DNA of 64,000 nt, taken from Bog-756 sp963737625. GTDB taxonomy: Bacteria > Actinomycetota > Acidimicrobiia > Acidimicrobiales > RAAP-2. Of the stretch, positions 1 through 8,662 are shown piece after piece (position 1 is the first letter of the stretch; each line of letters opens with the position of its first letter). Both the position numbers and the translations under genes were made by a program. The notes beneath the pieces are model-generated. The model was not told the DNA's origin, made no database searches, and worked only from the letters and a program-made list of their open reading frames with translations. The stretch covers positions 372,001 to 436,000 of the forward strand of contig CAVTTK010000002.1 of assembly GCA_963737625.1 (NCBI GenBank), written 5' to 3'.

Positions 1-192
1 CTGGGTCTGTGGGTGCCGGCCATTCGGCCTCCCACCGTCCCCCGGGGGACGTCCAGGCTTCGGGTCACCCTCTCGGCGGTGCACACGGCGGAGCAGGTCG
101 ACCGATTGGTCGACGGCCTCGTGCGGCTGGGGTTGGCCGACACCCGGCCGCGGGCCAGCGCCGACGGCCGTTGGGACGACATTGCGTCCTGA
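1..192 (+). CDS. bioF: 8-amino-7-oxononanoate synthase, C-terminal end (partial)
   Basis: Only the last 63 codons are present; the gene enters from the left edge. The translation contains VPAIRPPTVPRGTSRLR followed by TLSAVHTAEQVDRLVDGL, the characteristic C-terminus of PLP-dependent 7-keto-8-aminopelargonate synthase, which joins pimeloyl-ACP/CoA and L-alanine in biotin synthesis. The stop codon lies inside the start region of the next gene, which is a bioD, so the two form an overlapping biotin operon. The catalytic lysine and most of the PLP fold lie outside the window. The identification rests on the signature tail plus the bioD neighbour. Confidence 0.88.
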   Translation: MGLWVPAIRPPTVPRGTSRLRVTLSAVHTAEQVDRLVDGLVRLGLADTRPRASADGRWDDIAS

Positions 193-890
193 GCGCGTGG
201 TCCTGGTGTGTGGCACCGGGACCGAGGTGGGCAAGACATGGGTGTGCGGTCGGCTCCTGGTCGAACTGCGCGGCTCGTGGGCTGACGGTGGCGGCGCGGA
301 AACCGGCCCAGTCCTTCGACATCGATTCGGACGGTGGTCGTCTCGGTGGAGCTACCGACGCCGAGCGGCTGGGCGAGGCGTCCGGTGAGCATCCCGGGGC
401 GGTGTGCCACTCGTTCCGCTCGTATCACCGGGCCATGGCCCCCCCGATGGCGGCCGAGGCCCTGGGCCTGCCCCCGTTCACGGTGGCCGAGTTGATCGAG
501 GAGATGGAGTGGCCCGCCCCGCGGGTGCAGGTGGGGGTGGTGGAAACCGCGGGGGGCGTCCGCTCCCCCCAGGCCGCCGACGGCGACGTCGTCGATGTGG
601 TGGCGGCGCTGACCCCCGACGTGGTGGTGCTGGTCTCCGACGCCGGACTCGGGACCATCAACGGGGTGCGCATGTCGATGGATGCCCTGTCGGGTGCCCA
701 CACCGGGGTTCCGGCCCGCACCGTGGTGGTGCTGGACCGGTTCGACGGCCATCACGATATCCACCGGCGCAATCGGGAGTGGCTCGCCGAGCGCAACGGC
801 TACCAGGTCCTGGTGGTCCCCGGGGAGGAGTCGCAATTGGCCGACCTGGTGATGAGCGGGGGAGCCGGCGGATCGGACCGGACCCGGTGA
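182..890 (+). pseudogene. bioD: Dethiobiotin synthetase, interrupted by a +1 frameshift
   Basis: The reading frame opens with TTG at 182 and encodes the P-loop GTGTEVGKT at about residue 11. Near base 270 it must shift by one base to continue as RGLTVAARKPAQSF, AMAPPMAAEALGLPP and VETAGGVRSP, ending with TGA at 888-890. The two parts together give a normal-length BioD of about 235 residues, which closes the ureido ring of dethiobiotin using ATP and CO2. Removing one G from CGCGG at 269-273 restores one open frame reading LRARGLTV. Either the gene is a recent pseudogene or the base is a sequencing or assembly error; the preserved downstream motifs favour an error. It overlaps the end of bioF by 11 bp. 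Confidence 0.85.
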
Positions 891-931
891 CCCGTGGCCC
901 GGGGCCACCGGTCACCGGTCAGGTATCCGAC

Positions 932-963
932 GGACGGCGGGTCCCGGGTCCGGGGCGCCGTCC
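932..963. terminator. Hairpin between convergent bioD and SCO6745-family gene
   Basis: GGACGGCG at 932-939 pairs perfectly with CGCCGTCC at 956-963 across a 16-nt loop. It lies between two convergent genes, where a bidirectional terminator is expected. There is no clear T-run, as is common in GC-rich actinobacteria. Confidence 0.45.
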
Positions 964-969
964 CAGGAG

Positions 970-1896
970 TCAGAACCCGAAGCCCGCCGCGTCCACCACG
1001 GCCCGGCTGAACGGGCGGGCCAGCGTGCGCAGCTCGGTGCACCCTTCGTCCCCCAGCGCCTCGTAGGCGGAGGCCGCGGTCCGGTCGGTCTCGGTCTCGA
1101 CCTCCTCTCGGAGGATCGTCCCGCGTTCGGTGAGGGCCACGGTGGCCCGGTGCGTGTCGCCCGGCTCCACCCTGGTCACCAGGCCCCGGGCCACCAGGCG
1201 GTCCACACCGGCCTCCCAGTCGGCGTCCGGCCATCCCCGGGTCCCCTTGAGGAAGGCCTCGGGGAGGTCGCCGGTGGCCAGGTGCAGTCCCAGGGCCTCC
1301 ACCGGATCGAGGTCGTGCATGACCAGTGCGGCGATGTGCCCGTCGCCCCGGTACTCGCGCAGGAGGGTCTGGGCATGCCAGAGCACGAGGTGCGCCGGCT
1401 CGGGCCACGGAAGTCCGGCGTGGGCGGCGAACAGGGGCCGGCCCTCGTAGCGCTGCGCTGCTCGGTCGGCCGCCCTGCGGGCCAACCCCGCCGCCCGGAG
1501 CATCTCGGGCGAGTCGACGGCGGGGCCCAGCATGCGACGGAGCGCGGCGTCGGCGGCATCGAGCCGGGCGGCCAGAACCTCGGCCGGCGAGACGATCGCC
1601 CATGCCTCGGGGATGACATCCCGCACCAGGCCGGGGTAGAAGTTGAAGAAGGTGGCGATCACCGTGTCGGCCCCCACCGCTCCCATGGCCGCGGACCGCG
1701 AGGCGAAGTAGCCGGCTTCGGCCCGGAGGCCCAGCCTGGCGTAGGACTGGCCGGCCTCGGGGGCGAAGTAGATCATCCCGTGCAGGGGTTCGACGGTGCG
1801 GCACGTCTTCCGGGCGGTCAGCGGACCCAGCGGATCCGACGGTCCGTGTGGGGTCGGCCCGGGAGACGCCGGCGGGGGAGCGGGATCGGTGGCCAT
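970..1896 (-). CDS. SCO6745-family protein (helical, HTH-like)
   Basis: A 308-residue protein resembling the actinobacterial SCO6745 family. The N-terminal part reads TVEPLHGMIYFAPEAG followed by GYFASRSAAMGAVGADTV and FFNFYPGLV, the usual start of this family. The middle contains LFAAHAGLPWPEPAHLVLWH and the C-terminal third resembles a MarR-like winged helix (LVARGLVTRVEPGDTHRATVALTERG). The molecular function is not established. The ATG at 1896 was chosen because a TACCGT box lies 5 nt upstream on the same strand, as in other leaderless genes here, and because the family begins just before the EPLH motif. The open frame continues upstream to 2424, but that extension has shadow-ORF composition. 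Confidence 0.72.
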   Translation of the reverse strand: MATDPAPPPASPGPTPHGPSDPLGPLTARKTCRTVEPLHGMIYFAPEAGQSYARLGLRAEAGYFASRSAAMGAVGADTVIATFFNFYPGLVRDVIPEAWAIVSPAEVLAARLDAADAALRRMLGPAVDSPEMLRAAGLARRAADRAAQRYEGRPLFAAHAGLPWPEPAHLVLWHAQTLLREYRGDGHIAALVMHDLDPVEALGLHLATGDLPEAFLKGTRGWPDADWEAGVDRLVARGLVTRVEPGDTHRATVALTERGTILREEVETETDRTAASAYEALGDEGCTELRTLARPFSRAVVDAAGFGF

Positions 1897-2150
1897 GGCC
1901 AACGGTATCCGGTGAGGCCACGGCCGGGGCCCGTCCTCTCCGGGGTCGGGAGCGGGCGGCTTCGCCGGAACGTGCTCCACAGGAGGCCTCTCCGTGGTCG
2001 GCTGCCGGTCTCGAGCTAACCGGGGCAGCGGCCCGTGGCCCGACCGGCCCGTCGGGAGGGGCCACCGGAGGGAGGCCGTATAGTGCATTTCGGACGGCAG
2101 GGTCTGGACGGCACGGGCACACGGACTCGACGTCGGAAACGGAGAGGGCG

Positions 2151-2363
2151 ATGTTGAACGGGGTCTCGGGGATGATCGGCGAGACGGCGGTGGTGAAGAA
2201 GCCGGTCTCCGACAGCCATCAGCCGGGTTCGGTGTTCTCCCGGGGCGAGGAGTGGTACGCCGTGTCCCTCTTCCCCGGCACCACCATCGACGCCGGGACC
2301 ACCGTGGTCGTGGCCGACGTGGAGCGCGGCCTCCTGGTGGTCTACCCGACGGACGACGGCTGA
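2151..2363 (+). CDS. Stand-alone NfeD C-terminal-like OB-fold protein
   Basis: A 70-residue protein preceded by a GGAGAGGG ribosome-binding site. Its second half, GSVFSRGEEWYAVSLFPG then TTIDAGTTVVVADVERGLLV, has the spacing of the NfeD C-terminal OB domain (G-x-V...G-E-x-W-x-A...I-x-A-G-T-x-V-x-V...G-x-x-L-x-V). NfeD proteins normally carry transmembrane helices and are encoded beside SPFH/stomatin proteins. This one has no membrane segment but directly precedes an SPFH gene 156 bp downstream on the same strand. The inference is a soluble NfeD-like partner of that protein. The fold is inferred from pattern only. Confidence 0.62.
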   Translation: MLNGVSGMIGETAVVKKPVSDSHQPGSVFSRGEEWYAVSLFPGTTIDAGTTVVVADVERGLLVVYPTDDG

Positions 2364-2519
2364 CCACCCCCACCTCGGGCGCAATCGGGGCACTCCGGGC
2401 GCGGGGCGCACGACGGCGCACCACCCGGGCGCCTGTGCCGGCCTCCGGCGGGCTCCGGCCGTGAGCGCGGTGCGGTCGGGACCCCGGAGTGCGTACAGTG
2501 GAGTCAGGAGGTGGTCGCC

Positions 2520-3539
2520 ATGATCATCGGTTCAGTAGGGACATCCATCGTGCTGGCGGTGGTCGCCGTCGCCATCTTCTCCCTCATCGTCGTGTTCCTC
2601 AAGTCGTGCCTGAAGGTGGTCCAGCAGGGCTGCGTGGGTGTGATCAAGCGGTTCGGCGAGTTCAAGAGCATCAAGCAACCCGGCCTCCACGTCCTGATGC
2701 CGCTGGCCGACCGGATGGACAAGGTCGATGTGCGTGAGTTCCCCCGCACCGGGGATCAACAGGCGGTGATCACGAAGGACAACGTGTCGCTCTGGGTCAG
2801 CGCCACCATCTTCTGTCAGGTGACCGACGTCAAGCTGGCGCTGTTCGAGGTGAACGACTTCGGACTGGCCATCGACCAGATGGCCCGCACCGCCCTGCGG
2901 GCGGTGTTTGGCGAGTTGACGCTCGACGAGTCCCTCTCTGAGCGGGAGACCATCAACTCCAAGATGCAGGACCACATGGCCGAGGCCACCCTCAAGTGGG
3001 GGGTGCGACTCAACCGCATCGAGATTCTCGACATCACGCCTCCCACCAATGTGCTGCAGGCCATGTCCGAGCAGAAGGAGGCGGAGCAGCACAAGCGGGC
3101 GGCCATCCTCAAGTCCGAGGGCGAACAGCAGTCGGCTATCAACAGCGCCCAGGGCCGCAAGCAGGCCAACGTGCTGGAGGCCGAAGGACAGAAGCAGGCG
3201 TCGATTCTCGCCGCCGAGGCGCAGAAGCAGGTGCTCGAACTCCGGGCGGACGGCGAGAAGCGGGCGGCCCAGCTGCGTGGCGAGGGGGAGTCGGCGGCGC
3301 TGGACGCCATCGATGCGTCGGTCATCCACCCCAACACGTTGGCCATCATGCAGCTTCGAGCCCTGCAGGCCCTGGCCACATCCCCCAACTCCAAGATCGT
3401 CGTGCCCTACGAAGCCGCCGGACTGGTGGGGGCGGCCCAGGTGCTGGTGGACGCCATGAAGGACGCTGGCACTACCGGCGATGCCACCAGCAACGTCAAC
3501 GGCAACGGCAGCGGTCGGGCCCCGTCGGCCGCCGGGTAA
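2520..3539 (+). CDS. SPFH/band 7 (stomatin/prohibitin-like) membrane protein
   Basis: A 339-residue slipin-like protein. One hydrophobic segment spans about residues 6-28, followed by a band 7 domain (about 35-200: QQGCVGVIKRFGEF, QPGLHVLMPLADRMDKVD, REFPRTGDQQAVITKDNV). A long charged coiled coil with repeated EAEGQKQ/AAEAQKQ elements follows (about 190-260), then a tail ending in a Gly/Ser/Asn-rich stretch. Such proteins form oligomeric scaffolds in membrane microdomains. The ATG at 2520 is preceded by AGGAGGTG at the right spacing, so it is preferred over the in-frame GTG at 2511. It follows the NfeD-like gene, the usual genetic pairing for SPFH proteins. Confidence 0.88.
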   Translation: MIIGSVGTSIVLAVVAVAIFSLIVVFLKSCLKVVQQGCVGVIKRFGEFKSIKQPGLHVLMPLADRMDKVDVREFPRTGDQQAVITKDNVSLWVSATIFCQVTDVKLALFEVNDFGLAIDQMARTALRAVFGELTLDESLSERETINSKMQDHMAEATLKWGVRLNRIEILDITPPTNVLQAMSEQKEAEQHKRAAILKSEGEQQSAINSAQGRKQANVLEAEGQKQASILAAEAQKQVLELRADGEKRAAQLRGEGESAALDAIDASVIHPNTLAIMQLRALQALATSPNSKIVVPYEAAGLVGAAQVLVDAMKDAGTTGDATSNVNGNGSGRAPSAAG

Positions 3540-3543
3540 ACAG

Positions 3544-4197
3544 TCAGCGCGCCAGTCGGGAGCTCCACCTCTCGCCCAGCCGGGGGGAGACGGCGAGCAG
3601 AAGCCAGACGAACGGGGCGTACTTGGGCGCCACCACCGCCACCGGGATGGACGCCACGATGACCGCGGCCGCAGCCATCCCGCGGGTCACCATCCCCCGG
3701 ACCAGAGTCGGCGTGGCGGCGTCGACGAACAGGTCCCTCCTTCGGGCCACCAGGATGACCACGGTCGTGACCAGGTTGGCCAGGAGCAGGTTGAGCGCGA
3801 ACTCCACCACGGCCAGGGAGTTGTCGGGGAACTCGCCCATCAGGGCGGCGGAGAAGGGGAAGAGGGTGATGGTGAACAGGAAGCCGAAGTTCCACCAGGC
3901 GATCACCTCCCGGTGTCCCCGGAACAGTCGGAACACCCGGTGGTGGACGAGCCAGAAGACCCCGATCACATAGAACGACACAACGTAGCTGACCAGTTGG
4001 GGCGACCCGCGGGCCAGATCGTGGTAGAGGGCCACCGAGGATGTCTTGTTCTCCGGTGTGACCGCCGGCACCTTGAGCTGAAGTACCAGCAGGGTGAGGG
4101 CGATGGCCACCACGCCGTCGCTCAGCGCCAGCAGGCGCTCGGTTCCCGGTTCTTCGAGCGCCTCCTCCTCGGAGGGTAACGGCGGTGGAGTCGGCAT
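3544..4197 (-). CDS. TMEM175-family (DUF1211) potassium channel-like protein
   Basis: A 217-residue membrane protein. The first helix carries RLLALSDGVVAIALTLLVLQL, containing the SDGVxAIALTLL motif of bacterial TMEM175 (DUF1211) K+ channels. About six hydrophobic helices are visible, including SYVVSFYVIGVFWLVHH and NFGFLFTITLFPF, which match the usual second and third helices. The gene is convergent with the SPFH gene, with only 4 bp between the stops. The assignment to the family is strong; ion selectivity is not shown. Confidence 0.86.
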   Translation of the reverse strand: MPTPPPLPSEEEALEEPGTERLLALSDGVVAIALTLLVLQLKVPAVTPENKTSSVALYHDLARGSPQLVSYVVSFYVIGVFWLVHHRVFRLFRGHREVIAWWNFGFLFTITLFPFSAALMGEFPDNSLAVVEFALNLLLANLVTTVVILVARRRDLFVDAATPTLVRGMVTRGMAAAAVIVASIPVAVVAPKYAPFVWLLLAVSPRLGERWSSRLAR

Positions 4198-4250
4198 GCC
4201 GTCGCAGTGTTGCAGACGGATGACTGCAGCACGCGGAGTGTGCCGCCGGA

Positions 4251-5849
4251 CTACTTCATCTCCACCTGGTCGAGATAGTCGTCGTCCCAGTGGGTGAAGA
4301 TCTCATCGGGCAGCTTGAGACAGTGGGTGGGCTCCAGGGCCTGGACGAAGGCGCGATCGTGGCTGACCACCACGATGGTCCCGGGCCACTGGCTCAGCAT
4401 GGTGCCCACCGCCTCGATGGAGGACGGGTCGAGGTTGTTAGTGGGCTCGTCGAGGAGCAGCACGTTGGCCCGGCCGGCGGCCAGCATGGCCAAGCCCAGC
4501 TTGGCCCGCTCACCCCCCGACAACGTCTTGGGCATCTGGTGGGCGGCCTTTCCGGCGATGCCGAACATGCCCAGCAGGGCCCGGCGCTCGGTCTCCTGCA
4601 CCAGAATGGTGTCGTCGATATTCTCGAGCACGGTACGGTCCATGTCGACCTGTTCGTGCTCCTGGGCGAAGTACCCCAGGGTAACGTTCGCTCCCAGTTC
4701 CACCGACCCCGCTGTCGGTTCCTGCACTCCGGCCAGGCAGCGCAGAAGACTCGACTTTCCCGCCCCGTTCCTCCCGATGATCACGGCCCGGTCGCCCCGC
4801 CGGCAGTGGAAGTCCACGCTCCGCAGCACGCTCGTGGTGTCGTACCGGACGGTCAGTTCGATGGTCCGCAGCGGCACTTCGCCGGACCGCTGGGGGGTGG
4901 GGAGCCGGAACGAGCTCTTCTTCTCGCGCTTGTGCACCTCGGTCTTCGACGACTCCAGTCTCTCCACCCGCTTGTCCAGGGACTTGGCGATCCGGGCCCG
5001 GCGGTTGGTGCTGCCCCGCATGGAGTCGGCCAGCGTGGAGAGCCGCTTGATCTCCCGGCCCTCGAGCACGGCGGATCGTTCCCGTTGGCTCTGGTCCGCC
5101 TCGAGCTGGACCATGTACGAGGAGTAGGTCCCCTTGAACTCGTGCAGGCGGCCGTCGGAGAGGTGGAGCACCTTGTTGATGGACCGGTCGAGCAGCTTGA
5201 GGTCGTGCGAGACCACCAGAATGGCACCGGTGAAGCGCTCCAGCTCCTCCATCAACCAACGTTTGGCGGGCAGGTCGAGGTGGTTGGTGGGCTCGTCGAG
5301 GATCATGGTGTCCGGCCCCTGGAAGAGGATGCGGATCAGATCGACGCGGCGGCGCTGGCCGCCCGAGAGACTCTCGATGTCCTCCAAGAGGAGCTCCTGG
5401 CGAAGGCCCAATCCGTCGGCCAGCCGGGCCATGGCCGACTCGGCCTCGTAGCCACCGTTCTCGCGGAACTGCTCCTCGAGGTCGGAGAACAGCTCGATGT
5501 TCTCGCTGCTCGGGTCCTTGGCCATCTGGGTGCGGGCCTTGTCGAGGGCGTCATCGAGGACATCGAGGCCCCGCCCCGACAGGACGTGGGAGAAGCCGTT
5601 GGGCTCCAGGCCGAGGCCATGGGGCACGGGCACCTGGGGCAGGTAACTGAACGTACCCCGGATGGCGGCGTTGCCCGTCGAGCGCACATTGTGGCCCGGC
5701 TCGTCGATGATGACCGAGATGAAGGTGGATTTTCCGGTCCCGTTGCGCCCGACCAGGCCGACCTTTTCGCCGGCACCGACGACGAAGGAGGCGTCGCGGA
5801 GCAGCGTGCGGTCGCCGATTTCGATGGTGAGGGAGGAGCCGACGATCAT
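4251..5849 (-). CDS. ABC-F family ATP-binding protein
   Basis: A 532-residue soluble protein with two ABC nucleotide-binding domains and no membrane helices, the layout of ABC-F ribosome-associated ATPases. Domain 1 has Walker A GRNGTGKST (about residue 34), signature LSGGQRRRV (about 160) and Walker B ILDEPTNHLD. A charged linker (REIKRLSTLADSMRGS..KREKKSS) precedes domain 2, with GRNGAGKSS (about 360), LSGGERAKL (about 440) and LLLDEPTNNLD. ABC-F proteins act on translation or confer antibiotic resistance by ribosome protection. The start at 5849 (MIVGSSLTIEIG) fits the family; an in-frame start at 5885 is also possible. Confidence 0.9.
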   Translation of the reverse strand: MIVGSSLTIEIGDRTLLRDASFVVGAGEKVGLVGRNGTGKSTFISVIIDEPGHNVRSTGNAAIRGTFSYLPQVPVPHGLGLEPNGFSHVLSGRGLDVLDDALDKARTQMAKDPSSENIELFSDLEEQFRENGGYEAESAMARLADGLGLRQELLLEDIESLSGGQRRRVDLIRILFQGPDTMILDEPTNHLDLPAKRWLMEELERFTGAILVVSHDLKLLDRSINKVLHLSDGRLHEFKGTYSSYMVQLEADQSQRERSAVLEGREIKRLSTLADSMRGSTNRRARIAKSLDKRVERLESSKTEVHKREKKSSFRLPTPQRSGEVPLRTIELTVRYDTTSVLRSVDFHCRRGDRAVIIGRNGAGKSSLLRCLAGVQEPTAGSVELGANVTLGYFAQEHEQVDMDRTVLENIDDTILVQETERRALLGMFGIAGKAAHQMPKTLSGGERAKLGLAMLAAGRANVLLLDEPTNNLDPSSIEAVGTMLSQWPGTIVVVSHDRAFVQALEPTHCLKLPDEIFTHWDDDYLDQVEMK

Positions 5850-6014
5850 GAGGGGGCTGGGGTGACCAGACGAGTTCCGGAGCATTCGTCCGGTCCGACG
5901 ACGGGGGCCCCCGTCGCGATCAACCGTGCCCAGTCTCTCACAGCACCGGGCCCCCTTTGGGACGGGGGACGTCCCCGCCGCAGCCGCAGCGGCTGGGACG
6001 GGAGGCTCGGACCG

Positions 6015-7487
6015 CTAGGACACCGGGGACATACTCCGGGGGGTCCGTCGGGCCATCCGACGGGCCCGGACCACCCGGTGGTGGACCATGGCCCGGAAGG
6101 CCACCTGGTGGACGGGCCACAGCAGCCACCAGTAGGCCATGCCCAGCAGGCCCCGGGTGCGCAGTGATCCCACCTGCTCGATGCGCAGGGGACGGGTGGA
6201 CGAGACCCGCAGGCCCAGCCACGCCTCGCCGCAGAACCAGGTACGGGTGGAGAGCACCAGGGTCTGGGGCTCTCGTGTCTCGACCGTCCACCAGTCGACG
6301 GCGGCCCCCGGCACCACCCGCTCGGGACGGCCCAGTCTCAAGTCCTCGTCGAACAGGTGGCCGAGGTTGATCCGGAGCTGCCAGGCGTAGGGCCACCCGT
6401 ACCAGGCCAGCTGGCCTCCGCAGTCGTCGAGGTCGGCCTCCATGCCCTCCACCGCTCCCTCGGCGGTGATGCCGGACAGCCGCACGCGGGCCGAGGACCG
6501 GTCGGTGTAGACGCCGTCCCGCAGGCCCTGGGAGCGGTCGAACAACGTGGCCACGATCCGGCGTTCCTGGCTCTCCAGGGCCGCCCGGATGGCCGCTTCC
6601 GAATCGAGGGGGCGGACACGGAAGGCCGCATCGGTGCGGTCACCGTCGCGGACGGTGACCTCGTTGGCCAGGCTCTCGATGAGGGCGTGACTGACGGTGC
6701 TGTCCACCGGGGTGACCAGGTCCACCCAGTGGGCCGAGAGGGCGGGGCTGAGCACCGGCACCTTGATGATGAACCGCCGCCGCAGGCCCCGCACCCGGGC
6801 GTAGGCGTCCATCATCTCCCGATAGGTGGTGACGTCGGGACTTCCGATGTCGTAGATCCCGGGCCGCACATCCGCCGCCTCGGCCAGGTAGGCCAGCAGG
6901 TCGGCGAGGGCCAGAGGTTGGACCCGCGTGTTGACCCACCGCGGACACACCATCATGGGGAGCCGTTCGGTGAGGTAGCGCACCATCTCGAAGGAGATGC
7001 TCCCGGCGCCCAACACCACGGCGGCCCGGAGCTCGACGGTGGCGATGCCGGTGGAGCCGAGGACATGGCCGACCTCCTGGCGACTGGCCAGGTGCTCGGA
7101 GAGCTCGCCGTGGCCCAGGCCGCCGAGATAGACGATCCGCCCGACCCCGGCCCGGTCGGCGGCCTCGGCGAAGGAGCGGGCCAGGTCCCGGTCCCGGTCG
7201 GCGAATCCCACACCGCCGGCCATGGCATGGACCAGGTAGTACGCCACCTCGCAGCCGGACAGGGCCTCGGCCAGGCCGCCGGTGTCCGAGATGTCCACCG
7301 CACGGACCTCGACCCCGGGCCCGGTGGGGACGACGCTCGGGTCCCGCACCAGGGCACGGACGACAAAGCCCAGTCCGACCAGGTGGGGCACCAGCTCCCC
7401 ACCGACGAATCCGGAGGCGCCGGTGACCGCCACCCGACGTGGTCCTCCGGCGGGCGGTGCCTGCGGTTCGCTGCCGATGCCGGTCAT
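6015..7487 (-). CDS. NAD(P)-binding SDR-type protein with C-terminal DUF2867
   Basis: A 490-residue protein. The N-terminal Rossmann domain begins VAVTGASGFVGGELV (about residue 20), followed by VRALVRDPS and YYLVHAMAGG, typical of atypical short-chain dehydrogenases of the YbjT/NmrA kind. The C-terminal part (about 330-480) has SGITAEGAVEGMEAD and LDLRLGRPE-type sequence ending in a tryptophan-rich segment (LGMAYWWLLWPVHQVAF), the DUF2867 layout. The substrate is unknown. Its ATG overlaps the stop of dus (ATGA at 7484-7487), so it is the last gene of a maf-dus-SDR operon and probably translationally coupled. Confidence 0.82.
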   Translation of the reverse strand: MTGIGSEPQAPPAGGPRRVAVTGASGFVGGELVPHLVGLGFVVRALVRDPSVVPTGPGVEVRAVDISDTGGLAEALSGCEVAYYLVHAMAGGVGFADRDRDLARSFAEAADRAGVGRIVYLGGLGHGELSEHLASRQEVGHVLGSTGIATVELRAAVVLGAGSISFEMVRYLTERLPMMVCPRWVNTRVQPLALADLLAYLAEAADVRPGIYDIGSPDVTTYREMMDAYARVRGLRRRFIIKVPVLSPALSAHWVDLVTPVDSTVSHALIESLANEVTVRDGDRTDAAFRVRPLDSEAAIRAALESQERRIVATLFDRSQGLRDGVYTDRSSARVRLSGITAEGAVEGMEADLDDCGGQLAWYGWPYAWQLRINLGHLFDEDLRLGRPERVVPGAAVDWWTVETREPQTLVLSTRTWFCGEAWLGLRVSSTRPLRIEQVGSLRTRGLLGMAYWWLLWPVHQVAFRAMVHHRVVRARRMARRTPRSMSPVS

Positions 7488-8662
7488 CCGCCGGAGACCA
7501 GGAGGTCCCCCCCCACGGGCGGCGTGGGATCGTCCATGGTGTCCAGCCAGCCGGCGGGGAGGCGGACCGGGCGGGGCCCGTTGGTGTGGCCCCGGGCCAT
7601 GCGCCTCGCCTCGTCCGGGAAGGCCAGGGACCCGTCTAGCCCATTCAGCAGTTCGTGCAGCTCGGCCAGAGAACCGGCCAGACCCAGCGAGCGTCGCACC
7701 ACCGAACCGACGGGGAAGCCGGTGAGGTACCAGCCGGCGTGCTTGCGGAACTGGCGGACCCCGAGCTCCTCGCCGAAGGTGTCCGCCAGCAGCTCGGCAT
7801 GGGCGCGCATCATGGCCACGATCTCGCCCAGGCCCGGAGGTGGCGGCACGGCCCGCCCGGCGAAGGCCGCGGCCAGGTCCCGGAACAGCCACGGGCGCCC
7901 GAGGCATCCCCGGCCCACCACCACCCCGTCACAGCCGGTGGCTGCCACCATGGCCAGGGCGTCGGACGCTTCCCACAGATCCCCGTTGCCCAGCACCGGG
8001 ATGCTGGAGACGGTGCGCTTGAGCTCGGCGATGGCCGCCCACCGGGCATCGCCGGAGTACAACTGCTCGGCCGTCCGGGCGTGCAGGGTCACGGCCGCCG
8101 CGCCGCGGTCCTCGGCGATGGCTCCGGCCTCGAGGTAGGTCACGTGCTCGTCGTCCACGCCGATCCGCAGCTTGACGGTGACAGGCACCGATCCGGCGGC
8201 ATCGACCGCGGCACCGACGATGGCGGCGAAGAGGGCCCGGTGCAGGGGGAGCGCGGCGCCGGCCCCCTGGCGTGTGACCTTTCCGGCCGGGCACCCGAAA
8301 TTGAGGTCGATGTGGTCGACGCCTACCTCGTCCACCAACCGGGTCACCGCCGCCCCCATCACCGCGGGGTCGACGCCGCACAGCTGGACGCTGCGGACCG
8401 ATTCGTCCTCGGCGAAGGCCGCCATGGCCAGAGTCTTGGCATTGCCCTCCACCAGGGCGCGGGCCGTGATCATCTCGCTGACGTACAGACCGGCCCCGAA
8501 GGTCCGGCACAGGCGCCGGAACGCCACATTGGTCACACCGGCCATGGGCGCCAGCACCACGGGCGGGTCGACGGCCACCCCGCCTAGCTTGAGCGCAGGC
8601 CGGGGGAGGAGGGGGGCGGACCCGGAGGCCCGGCCCTCGACGTACAGGCCATCGTCGATCAT
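7484..8662 (-). CDS. dus: tRNA-dihydrouridine synthase
   Basis: A 392-residue FMN enzyme that reduces uridines in the D-loop of tRNA. Family motifs are PVVLAPMAGVTNVAFRRL near the N-terminus, GLYVSEMITARAL, HIDLNFGCPAGKV with the active-site cysteine, VTVKLRIGVDD, GDLWEASDALAM and VVGRGCLGRPWLF. The ATG at 8662 overlaps the stop of maf (ATGA at 8659-8662), which decides the start against an in-frame upstream codon at 8680. Its own stop overlaps the start of the SDR gene in the same way. Confidence 0.94.
   Translation of the reverse strand: MIDDGLYVEGRASGSAPLLPRPALKLGGVAVDPPVVLAPMAGVTNVAFRRLCRTFGAGLYVSEMITARALVEGNAKTLAMAAFAEDESVRSVQLCGVDPAVMGAAVTRLVDEVGVDHIDLNFGCPAGKVTRQGAGAALPLHRALFAAIVGAAVDAAGSVPVTVKLRIGVDDEHVTYLEAGAIAEDRGAAAVTLHARTAEQLYSGDARWAAIAELKRTVSSIPVLGNGDLWEASDALAMVAATGCDGVVVGRGCLGRPWLFRDLAAAFAGRAVPPPPGLGEIVAMMRAHAELLADTFGEELGVRQFRKHAGWYLTGFPVGSVVRRSLGLAGSLAELHELLNGLDGSLAFPDEARRMARGHTNGPRPVRLPAGWLDTMDDPTPPVGGDLLVSGG

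Noticed and set aside
4290..6167. A 625-codon plus-strand ORF antisense to the ABC-F gene
   Set aside because: Shadow frame; composition and lack of domains speak against it.
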